Shown in pieces: positions 23,801 through 33,354 of a stretch of DNA of 64,000 nt; position 1 is the first letter of the stretch; each line of letters opens with the position of its first letter. Both the position numbers and the translations under genes were made by a program. The stretch is taken from NCBI GenBank assembly GCA_021229015.1, contig CM037783.1, positions 29,706,605-29,770,604 of the forward strand, in the 5' to 3' direction. Origin of the DNA: Solen grandis. Taxonomy: Eukaryota; Mollusca; Bivalvia; Adapedonta; Solenidae. The notes under the pieces are model-generated. The model saw nothing but the letters and a program-made list of their open reading frames with translations, searched no databases and had not been told where the DNA came from.

Positions 23801-26800
23801 TTAATTATTAAAAAAAAATAATAAAAAAAATGTATGTCAGCTGTACCTGTTATTGTTCCATGTACTTGTGTTCCATTCTTGAGTTCTATGGTACACGTCT
23901 CATGACTGAGCTTCATTAAAAACCTGAAATATAAATTAATTTAAAATAAGTACTATTTTGAGCAATAAAAGGAAAAGGACTTCAAGGAGTTTCGATTGAT
24001 CCTGGATAACAAATTGTTTATATACAATTGTATCAGGTGTCTGTGACAGAAGATAATGACAAAAGAAAGGTGCTGTCATATATAAAAACAAGTTCTCATA
24101 ATAAATATCCTCATATATCTGCTTTGGGAGAATTATGTTCATGTGAACAATTGTGCTACATAATTATGCAAACTCAATACCCAAGTGGTGCATTTGATTC
24201 ATGAAAATACAGGTTTCAGAATCATAAAATGATTACCAATATGGTGCTTTACCAATTCTAACACTCATTACTCCACACAAATTGAAAACCTTTTTGATAC
24301 AAAAGATAAATTACCCTCTATTATATGCTGGTTATTCAACATGATTAAAAAGAGTTCTTTGGAAAATGTGTCACATGCTGAAGCATGATGGGCAGACAGA
24401 TGACGAAAAAGTGATCTTTATGAGTCACTTACAGCAGGTGACACAAAAAATGACATAATATTGGCTAATTAAAAAATTTGGTTTAACATCCCACCGGCAG
24501 TACTTCAGTCACTTGAAGACCGTCTAGCCAGTTACAGTGCTGCCACTATAGACATGTGGCATGATACCACACCCAGTTGCATTATACTACTTCAGGCCAA
24601 TAAGTCCTGGAACCACCCTGTATGTATCATTTTCAACAACTTAAGTATGGTGTGTCATGGTCAGGAATCAAACCAATGACCTCAGGCTCCCAAGGAAGAT
24701 GCTCTTAACGCCTTGACCATTGTGTATGGTTCTAAGTCTAATCGATAGAAATTATGAATTCACAAAATGAATGAAAATGAACACAAAATGGTTATTATAA
24801 ATTGAATTGGCCAGTAAACCACTCTTTTAGGGAAGATAACCTTTGGTGGAGCGTTAACACTACACCATCACGGCTTTTTCCCCCCCCCTTCTTTATTCAG
24901 GGGCCGTTTACAGGCCCCTTCCCCCTTGAAAAAGTCTTCAAATTCATGCAGTTTTCCCCAAATTTGCATCTTACCTCAGGATTTTTCTTTTCCCTATGAA
25001 AAAAATGGTGATATTTTCCCAAAAGTGTGATATTAAGGCCCCTTCCCAAACATCTGAAAAAAGGCCTGACCATAGAAATTACATTTCATGCTCATTTGTT
25101 AAGATAAACTAAGCTTTAGTTTACGAGTCAGCAAGACATATGCAATTCATTCATTCTTTGCAGATACTGTGAAACATTTGAATCACCTCCCTGAAATGTA
25201 GTGTATGCTGGCTCAGTTGAGGAATTTAAAAGTGCCTTGAAGAGCCACTGCCAATACTAATCTCTACTGAGATCTGCTCCAGTTATTTTTTCGTATTGGC
25301 CTCCGCTGGATCTCTACCCAGGCCTTATATAAAAGCTTCAGGTAATTTACACCGATACCCTAGTCCTGTAAATAAGCCATAGCGCATTGATTTTACTATT
25401 TTGACATTTCCTTGATACGCTATGTCTTATGGCTCGCCGTATACATTGATGTAGCAAACTCTGCGTGAATTCTAACGCTCTACATTTCCATTTATCATAG
25501 GCATAAAAATTTGCAATTCACTATGAAAACACAATAAACTTATAGCAGACATTATAATTTACCCTGTTAGTTAAGGAAATTGTCATACATAGACATTAAG
25601 AGGGTAAAATACCTTATCAAAAACTTTACTTTCTTTTTTCTGCCTTTATATCCTCCATTACATACAAACAACACCCGAGTGTTCCGAAAAAAATGTGTAC
25701 AGTCAGGGTTAAACTGGGAACACGAATTTTGGGTAGATGAAGTTTGTCTTGTAAACTATATCGTGTTTAAAGTCCAAAATAAACAATTCCAATGTTGGAA
25801 ACATTTATATCGTGAAGTGAGAGAGATGACAGATGATAATATATCAGTGAATGAGAATTGTCCCACTCAACATCGTTAATTTGACTTTATTTCGTCTAAA
25901 TATTTTCGGCTATTCTGTATATTTTACAAAACACTGACTTACACAGCAAGATGGTGGACAAATGATTACATCAATTGATGTGTCAATTACAAAAAGATTT
26001 TTTGACATCATAATGGTAATATTTCAAACTTTAATGTGATCAATTAATATGTTTTTCTGTTTGTTTTCTATATATGATAGTTATTTTGTCAACAGACACG
26101 TATACTTAATTTAATGTTTTGCTACATGGACCTCTATGGGAAGCCATAAGACTTCACATATCTGTTGAAAGTAAAAATGTTAAAAATCAGTCTACTGAAT
26201 GTTAAAGGTGAATTATGATATGCGAAGGCTTATTTATACGACTAACCGATACTCCTACCTTGATTTGGCCGTTCAAATCGATTGTTTTAGGATGAACACC
26301 TAAAAATCCATGCAGATGTGGTAAGAAGACATTTTTCTTTCCATTTTATGGCCAATACTAGAGCAGAGCCCTTTTTCTATTGTATAAAACCCAGTATTTG
26401 GATCTGCAACACACCCTAATCAGATCCAAATTAGCCTGCCTGCTATGTTTTTTTATTCTGAGAACTTGCTTTTTTTAGTCTTTCATCCACTTCAATGTTA
26501 AAATGCCGGTTTCATTTTGCAATGACGTTCAGAACGTTAGTTGCAATTTAATGACAACTTAAAAAACAGACAATAGATTTATATATCTTTTCAGAAATTA
26601 TGTTCCCTGTTCATGAATTTCAGTATTTGTTTTATTGTTTAACATTGTCAAATAACAAAACTTGTTTTTTTTTTACATGAACAACACTTTTGTAAGTGTA
26701 AACAATGGGGCATTATTTAGCACTAGAACCTTGCTTAGACAGTAATATGCGAAAAGGTGAAGCAATCGATTGTATATCTATACAAATACTCTATAATGCA

Positions 26801-26825
26801 CGCAAACATACCTGACTAACTTCAT
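17873..26825 (-). CDS. SNRPD1: Small nuclear ribonucleoprotein Sm D1, complete
   Basis: Core Sm-ring protein of U1, U2, U4 and U5 snRNPs, acting in pre-mRNA splicing. Four coding exons: 26812-26825 (MKLVR), 23847-23923 ([20 protein letters not shown]...), 23176-23379 ([14 protein letters not shown] ... [19 protein letters not shown]) and 17873-17952 (the Arg-Gly tail, ending RGRR then TAA). All junctions are AG/GT and in phase; the total is 375 nt, 124 residues (human 119). The Sm1 and Sm2 motifs are intact. The RG-repeat tail, normally a target for symmetric arginine dimethylation and SMN binding, is encoded on its own exon. The human residues DVEPKVKSKKRE are replaced here by [16 protein letters not shown]. 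Intron 3 (17953-23175) is filled with transposons. No defects are seen. Confidence 0.97.
18470..19865 (-). mobile_element. Family B Helentron-like element B2
   Basis: Left end ACAAGAGCTGTCAGAGGACA with GCTCGACTATTCAAA; right end TTTGAATAGTTGAGCTAAAAA. The core has at least six tandem units: the phrase TTGCATGCAAAACTTTAACC recurs at 18991, 19099, 19250, 19410, 19576 and 19772. Typical spacing is 150-166 bp, with one short and one long interval, and GGGGCCATAATTTGTAACAT is a shared landmark. The 19576-19772 interval contains an extra short duplication. It lies in SNRPD1 intron 3. Confidence 0.75.
19922..20913 (-). mobile_element. Family D Helentron-like element (146-bp core units)
   Basis: The left end is ACTAGAACT, then hairpin ATCAC-TAAAT-GTGAT, then TAATACCCCCG. 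The right end is CGGGGGTATAATAAAA, an inverted match to that subterminal motif. The core phrase TGGTTCTTGTGCACTGCACT starts at 20181, 20327, 20458, 20604 and 20750: four or five units of 146 bp, one with a 15-bp deletion. A GACCGACCGACC microrepeat and a run of 13 C precede the right end, and the same placement of a microrepeat is seen in families A and C. Confidence 0.75.
21210..22540 (-). mobile_element. Family C Helentron-like element (~160-bp core units) with endonuclease remnant
   Basis: The left end is ACTAGAACT, then hairpin GTGTCC-AAA-GGACAC, then GGATGCCCCCACT. The right end is ATGGGGGCATAAAAA, the reverse complement of the subterminal motif. Core units begin CCATCTACACATTAAGG at 21716, 21875, 22037, 22204 and 22366 (159-167 bp). 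A GACTGACGGACTGACGG microrepeat precedes the right end. On the minus strand the hairpin end is followed by AGTTCTAG and then T, as at a Helitron 3' terminus (CTRR). An APE-type endonuclease frame occupies 21454-21720, between hairpin end and core. Confidence 0.75.
21454..21720 (-). pseudogene. APE-type endonuclease C-terminal domain remnant inside element C
   Basis: An open frame of about 88 codons runs from the core-repeat junction to a TAG at 21454-21456. Landmarks in order: [17 protein letters not shown] (the GDFN catalytic motif), [20 protein letters not shown] (SIID/LVYV strand) and [15 protein letters not shown] (the SDH motif with the catalytic His). These are endonuclease/exonuclease/phosphatase motifs. 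The order and the stop just after SDHSIV fit an EN domain at the extreme C-terminus of a protein. That is how Helentron Rep/Helicase proteins end; in LINEs a reverse transcriptase would follow. The N-terminal half is missing. Confidence 0.65.
23176..23379 (-). CDS. SNRPD1: SNRPD1 exon 3 (Sm2 motif)
   Basis: Encodes [19 protein letters not shown] to the Arg/Asp linker [10 protein letters not shown]. It contains the RGN signature in [14 protein letters not shown], which contacts RNA in Sm rings. The acceptor is TTTCAG at 23380-23385 and the donor is G|GTTTGT at 23175. Both ends are phase 1, so the exon pairs with the separate RG-tail exon 17873-17952. Confidence 0.97.
24476..24725 (-). repeat. 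SINE-1 copy
   Basis: Body landmarks are GGTTTAACATCCCACCGGCAG, GACATGTGGCATGATACCAC and GGTATGCC-like TGGTGTGTCATGG. The right end, read on the minus strand, is a decayed tRNA-like head (GGTCATTGGTTTGATTCCTG). It lies in SNRPD1 intron 1. Confidence 0.65.
24870..25070. repeat. MITE-like dispersed repeat M3, copy 2
   Basis: Same element as 1674-1843 and in the same orientation: CGGCTTTTTCC at the left, AAATGGTGATATTTTCCC and TATTAAGGCCCCTTCCCAAA inside, AAAAAGGCCTG at the right. It carries about 25 extra bp (CTTGAAAAAGTCTTCAAATT). It lies in SNRPD1 intron 1. Confidence 0.55.
25071..26811 (-). other. 5' part of SNRPD1 intron 1 with a small LINE 3'-end relic
   Basis: At 25120-25265 the plus strand reads [17 protein letters not shown], then after a frameshift [12 protein letters not shown]. 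That is the typical C-terminal end of a Jockey/CR1-type reverse transcriptase protein (SFFPRTI..WN.LP ... F...L). The remaining 1.5 kb to the SNRPD1 first exon is AT-rich and shows no feature that I recognise. A 99-codon open frame at 25580-25879 has no recognisable domain. Confidence 0.45.
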
Positions 26826-26989
26826 GATTGCAACGGATTTTTTAAATTATATTTATCGTATTTTCAACGTTATTATGGCGGTTTTGGTCTTTGTTATATA
26901 GACGCTTAAACTGTTCAAGGGAGATAATTTTGTTGATCGGAAAGGAAAAGAACTAGCGGAAAGGTAAATAATAAAAGTAAAGGCAATGG

Positions 26990-28337
26990 GTTTTTAGCTC
27001 ACCTGAGCAAAACTCAGGGTGAGCTTTGTGGTCCTTAGAGTGTCTGTCGTCTGTCATCAATAATTTTAGTGTTACACTCTAGCATTTCTTAAGCAATTAT
27101 TTCAAACTTTATGACAATATTTATGAGCATAATATCTCAGATTTCAATTTGTTTACACTCTAGCATCTTCATTTTTTGAACATTCATCTTTAATCTTCCT
27201 GACAATGTCTATTACTATAATCTCTTGATTGAGTTTGATTATGGTTTGAAATCGTTCAATTAAATCAGGAGTTATACACCTTTTAATAAAAATAAAAAAA
27301 AAATGCCAGATTTCACTTTTTTATTACACTCTAGTATCTTCATTCTCAGCCCCTTTTAATATAAAAAAAGGCCAGATTTCACTTTGTTTACACTCTAGCG
27401 CCTTCATTTTTCAAACATTATGACCATAATATCTTGGTAAAGTCTGATCGTTGTAGATATTTGTTTATTAGTTCTGGAGTTATGGCCCTTTATTTATAAA
27501 AAAAATGCCAGATTTCATCTTGTTTACAATCTATCATCTTCATTTCTCAAGCAATCTTCTTCAAACTTTACAAAAATCATCAATGTTTATGGTCATTATC
27601 TCTCAGCTAAATTTGATTATGACTGACATTGGCCTATTAGATCAGGGGTTATGACCCTTTGTTTGTCAACAACTTTAGTGTTTTCACTCTAGAAGCCTCA
27701 ATTTTTATCCAGTCTTACTCAGGCTGTATGTCTTGATAATTTTTCAGTGGAGTTTGATCATAGGTGGTGCGGAGTAAACAATATATCACTAGGTCAAACC
27801 TTGGTTTAATCTTGTTTACACACCACAGGTCACATTTTTGGCTCAATTTTTCTCAGACTTGCTCAGAATGTTTATCTTGATAAGATTTTGGTCAAGTTTA
27901 GTCATGGGTTGGATGGATCAATAAACATTACTGTTTATAAAATTTGTTTGATATAATCTTAGTAGAAAAAGGGGCATAATTTGGTCAACATCCATGACAG
28001 AGTTATATAACTTTGCTTACAGGTGGAGGTGATGGTCATAAACAAGTTTTCCAAGTTTCAATGCAATACCTCAAAGGGTTCAGGGAAAAATTAAGGTGGT
28101 ACAAAAAACTTAACCGAAATTCTAAGTTGAGAAAGTTACATAATTGATCAAAATCTATGACAGTGTTGTCCACTTTTGCCTACAGGTGGGGGTGATGGTC
28201 ATAAAAAAGTCCTCCAAGTTTCAAAGCAATACCTTAGAGGGTTCAGTGAAAATAAGTGAGGTCGTTGTACGAAAAACATAACACAACAGCGACACTGCTG
28301 CCATGCTCAGGTACATGAGTAAAATAGCCCTCTTTAT
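26990..28337 (+). mobile_element. Family A Helentron-like element A3 (opposite orientation)
   Basis: The left end is TTTTTAGCTCACCTGAGC followed by a paired CTCAGGGTGAGCTTT, the family A terminus in reverse. The right end has GCTCAGGTACATGAG and then AGCCCTCTTTA, a hairpin end that has lost one arm. Core units share the phrases TTTACACTCTAGC and TCATTNTTNAAACATT, at roughly 150-bp spacing, with those of 43260-44040. It lies between SNRPD1 and the SEA/EGF gene and contains no coding domain. Confidence 0.62.
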
Positions 28338-28416
28338 TCCTTGAATAGTTGAAAAGTCACAAGGTTATGCCAGTTATTATATAAATATGGCAATTGACAC
28401 TTCAAATATTCTACTG

Positions 28417-28516
28417 NNNNNNNNNNNNNNNNNNNNNNNNNNNNNNNNNNNNNNNNNNNNNNNNNNNNNNNNNNNNNNNNNNNNNNNNNNNNNNNNNNNN
28501 NNNNNNNNNNNNNNNN
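28417..28516. other. Assembly gap of 100 N
   Basis: A run of exactly 100 N, the usual placeholder for a gap of unknown size. It cuts directly through an EGF exon copy: the visible exon starts at the first base after the gap. Open frames that cross the run are artefacts. Confidence 0.99.
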
Positions 28517-28601
28517 GGTGCACACGTGCAAGAAAACGAGGCGGTACCGTCAATGCAGGTACCATTATTCATACAAGGAGTTGATGCACACTCGTCAATG
28601 T
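28517..28601 (-). CDS. Second EGF-4 exon copy, identical over 85 nt, truncated by the gap
   Basis: Identical base for base to 29066-29150, including third codon positions. Its own acceptor is AAACAG at 28602. The flanking intron is related to that of the other copy but clearly diverged (shared AGAAGAAAGTA.ATCAAAGAAA and GTTGTGTATTCACATTGTGCT). The last 20 or so bases of the exon are lost in the N run. Confidence 0.75.
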
Positions 28602-31600
28602 CTGTTTATACACGTGTATCAAGAAGTTTATAAAAGAAGAAAGTAGATCAAAGAAACTCTAAAAGAAATGAATATTCGTGTATTTGCAAACGTTGTGTAT
28701 TCACATTGTGCTAAAAACCATATTCTATATTAACTTTTTCAACCTATTGAAATTTCAAATATAAATAGTTATACAAAAGCTAAAAAATCACTCATTTAAA
28801 ATCTAATAAAACAATTATTTTAAATTTCCTTTCCTTTTAACTATTTTAAATATAGTGTTAATCTTGTAACGCTCTAAAATGTATCCGACGTAGAGAAAGA
28901 AAAACAAAAACATAATTTACATTGCTAGCATATTCGAAATAAGTTTGTCTTTTTATTTGAATAGTTTGCTCTTCTATACATTTGTATATAAAATACTCGA
29001 GAAAGAAAATTTTAATATTTTAGAAAAACTTTTTATTTCCTTTACATACGTTTCCTGTAAATCCAGGTGCACACGTGCAAGAAAACGAGGCGGTACCGTC
29101 AATGCAGGTACCATTATTCATACAAGGAGTTGATGCACACTCGTCAATGTCTATAAATGAATTTCAAATATCTTTTAAGAGAAGAAAGTAAATCAAAGAA
29201 AGAAATCCATAAAATTAATTTTGTTTTAAGAGGCTCCCTGTGACAGTCGTTTTGATATGTTTATTTGTATGGTTTAACTTCATCAAACTGGCAGTATTTC
29301 GGTCATTTGGAGACGATGTCTACTTAATATAATTATTTATAATTAGAAGATATTTAATAAAAGATAAAACTTATTAGAATAATATTTAATTTATTAAGAA
29401 AATAAATCAAAGCAATCTCTTGATAGAAATGAATATTGGTACAACTGCAACAGTTGTGTATTCACATTGTGCTAAATACCATGTTCTATATTTATTGTTT
29501 CATCTAATTTGATCTTGTTTTTGATATGTTTTTTAATCCATATCGTATTGAAAATACGAGAAAAAATACAATACACGTGTCTTAGTTCTTTCAGCTCAAT
29601 GCATTAATAAGTGATGAGTGTTAGTTTAATTTGATTTATTAATTAAATAAACAGCTTTTTATTTGCTTCAGTTCACGTCATATCTATACTCAAGGACTTA
29701 AAAACGCCCCACCTTGTAATAATGTCTAATAAATTTTATTTCGTGTTTTTCAAACGATTTTATATATTATATTAAAATGTAATGGGGCATTTTTCATGAA
29801 TGAATTATGTCCATCTTATCAAATAAGAATACCGATTTCCCGTGAAAGAAAATAAAAACAAACAAAATGACGTGAAATATCATGAGGCAAATTTAAGGTC
29901 ATCGAGTATATTTGAGTCAATTTAGACACATACACACACACACTTTTCAAGTAATACGTTCTATCTATAAGATTACATAGGGGCTTCATAAATGCAACAT
30001 TTGCGTAATGTCTACTTTCGCCCATGCACTGATGCGCTCCAATTGTAAAGTGATAATTAACTCTAACCAACAACCCCACTGGACCAGTAAAACACGTTAC
30101 CTGATCCACAGTCGTCTCCGCCATACCCTGGCGGGCACGTGCAGGAGAAAGCGTTGATTCCATCTACACATGTCCCGCCATTCTGGCACGCGCCATCCTG
30201 ACAGTCATTAATATCTGCAATTAAAGAAAGTTTTATAAACACAATGAAAATGGGTAAAATGTCAATACCGAAGTATCAAAATAAATACGAAAAATCATTT
30301 TTTCCCGTGGGAAGTATTTCCAGAGCATTTATTCGGTAAAAAGTTTTTTAGACCTTTGTTCAAATTCATTCTTTTATTTTTTTTTATTGATTTATTGATT
30401 TTTTTAGATATACATTGACTTTTGGAAAATAAAACAACAATACAAACATTATCTTAAAATTGATTTTAAAGTATGTTTAACTTTGCCCTCAAACTGTTTT
30501 GGAAAACGAAATCATTATTTCTTTCATTAATGATCTGCCCATTAAACGCATAAATATATTTATGTATGAGCTCATTATGCACTGACTTGACTATTTGAGT
30601 TTACCGTCGCTTCGACAATATTTCAATCATATAGCGACGTCCAGCTTGTTACAGGTGGAAGAAGACCCCGAATGGACGGAAACATCCGGGTAGAACCACC
30701 GACCTACCGCAAGCCAGCTGGATCATTATGCATTATATCTAATTAATATTTGGAATAGAGAAAAGGAACACATGTTCGTACATTATTTTTATTACATTTA
30801 TAAAGTGATTAACGTTCGTATCAAATGGATTAAACTCTATAAAGGCGAATATTGTTTCATGTGACCGCCTGAGTTACTGAATTATTATACCATTGGTGTA
30901 ATAAACACTCATATTCCATTGATTAAACTGATTGATATGTAACCCTGTAATTTATACGATCATAATCGTATTGATTTATCAACATACTTGTTTGGCAGGT
31001 GTCTCCTTCAAATCCAACAGCGCAAGAACACGTGTATCCATTTAATTCATCTGTGCATCTTCCACCATTCAAACATGGAGTCGATGAACACTCATTGAAA
31101 TCTATAAATAAATTCATCAAAGACTGACAGCTGATTAATCATCGACGATAATTTATTATTCGTCTTTTTATGATTTTAGACAGAACAGCTGTTCTCGGTT
31201 GATAAACGATTTTGAATAGATAGTTCGACGCTGTCTGTCACTGCTCCTTTGGTCTACATTGCTATAAAAATGGTCGAATAGTACAGAAAATGATAAAAAA
31301 AACATACAAATTCTATTGTTATGTTTTGATATTAATCGTAAGTTACACAAGCTTTATTTTTAGTGTTGTATGTACGTAATAACTGTTTGCAAATATCGGT
31401 ATTAAAGTAACAGATTAATCATTAGCCAAACAAAAAGACGGTGCTGATCAATCGACAATTTATTTTCGGACTGATTCCCAAAACCGACCAAGTTGTGTCC
31501 ATGTCATTTACAGTGGTTGTTTCCCTTTGTATGGTGCCCGCTTCTTCGCTTACCGCTTGGTGACTTGTGCATGACAGAAACGTTAAGGGGCGCCGTGGTC

Positions 31601-33320
31601 AAGTGGTAATGTATCCGATTACAGATCCGAAGGTTGTGGGCTCGAACCCCGTTGGAGGCAAGAAGTCTTCACGACCTTCCCAGGCGCATAGCACATGTCC
31701 AACCCAGGAACCGTCGAGAGGGATTAGTATAAGTTGTAAGAACTTGTTTCCCAATCGACGCAAAATAAATAAGTTTCAACAGAAAACGTTATGACCCTTT
31801 CCGGTCTTAACAGACGCATTTAAACTGACTCAAAGGCTGTCCAACAGCTACGTTTGTCAATAATTGACCTGGTTTACAAAAAAAAAAAAGAAATACGTGG
31901 TTTTATTTGCAAGCTGTTGATACAAATGAAATGCTTGGCTTCAACTTTCGCTGCTAAAAACTTGAAAAGTATATCGGTGTATGTTTAATTATATATAAAG
32001 GATGTATACGAATGCCTTGTACATCCGAGTATTAAAGTTTCATTTATTTTGATAGAGTAGAATGCAATATTTTACAACTTTAATTAAATTCCTTCTTAAA
32101 ACTGAAGGGACAAATCAGCACTATACGCACAGGATTATTTGTCCAAAAACCAAAGGACTTTACAGTAAAACACAAACGCATATGCGGGCATCCACACAAA
32201 AAGTTTCAATAAGTTTCATCCTTCAAAGGTGCCTCGCGCAATCACATGGTAAACAAATATGGCCGACAATGCTTTTAGATTTTCATAATCGGAATACGTA
32301 TTACTTTATTGGTCATTGAATAGGGAAATAAAAATGCGTTGTTTTTCGTTTATGATTAGAGTAATAAAACTATTGTTCATGTACCGGTTGCAAGTTTTGA
32401 TTATCTGTTATATCTTGCAGAATTATATATGTTTCAAATGGAAGATAAATATTGTCCTAACGCCATTCTAACACTTTAGAATAAAACCGTTACATACAGT
32501 ACGAAGAGAACAGGGATATATGACATTGTAACACTTTGTCTGAGTAACTCGTCCCGGTGTGTTATCACGTGACCACGTGTTCGTACCTGTTTGACAAATG
32601 TCCCCTGTGAAGCCGGCCAAACACGTGCACGTGAAGCCAGCCACTCCCGACATACATGTTGCCCCATTCAAACATGGTGACGATTCACAAAAGTTATCAG
32701 CTGAAATAGTAAAAATTAGGAATATCTGCAATTCTTTTAATAAGAAATAAATATAAAGCACACACACACACACACACTTTCAGTAATGCATACTATATAT
32801 GAGATACACTAAAAAGAACAATTATGTTCTTCAACAAGGCGAGTTACGGAAAAGCATAGTTGCATTCTACAAAGAATGATGATTTTAATATTTAACTGGT
32901 GCTGTTGTTTCGCCCTAAATGTGGTTTGTGATAACAATATGTAGTAGCAGCTTCAATGATTTATTAATTAACAGTAATGTGCAGTTAAGGTACTCTATCC
33001 ATCATTATGTTTAATTTTTGTCCCAATTGCTTAAAAGGACACCAGTGCAGTTGATTATAGGCTCTTTTGCTCAAGTCTATAATGGCTTGCATTTACTATA
33101 AAATTGCCACGATCACTAGATGGACTTGATGGACGGGTAACCATAAGCTTCAATTATATACAGTCTATATTTTTTAATTATCTTATTCATTGAAAATATA
33201 GTTGTGTAACTTATCTGAAAGTGATCGATGTATCATATTTTATTTCTATTGCACAGTAGCAATTTTAGATTGTATTTTGGGCATAAATTTACATCAATAA
33301 AATGGACAAATCTGAGAAAA

Positions 33321-33354
<34 letters not shown>

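Noticed and set aside
25580..25879. 99-codon plus-strand frame in SNRPD1 intron 1
   Set aside because: No recognisable domain, no splice or neighbour support; low-complexity AT-rich context.
28334..28633. Open frames crossing the N run
   Set aside because: They exist only because N codons are not stops.
31586..31660. A functional tRNA gene
   Set aside because: A and B boxes are present, but there is no pairable acceptor stem or anticodon arm, and two related copies exist. It is a SINE head.
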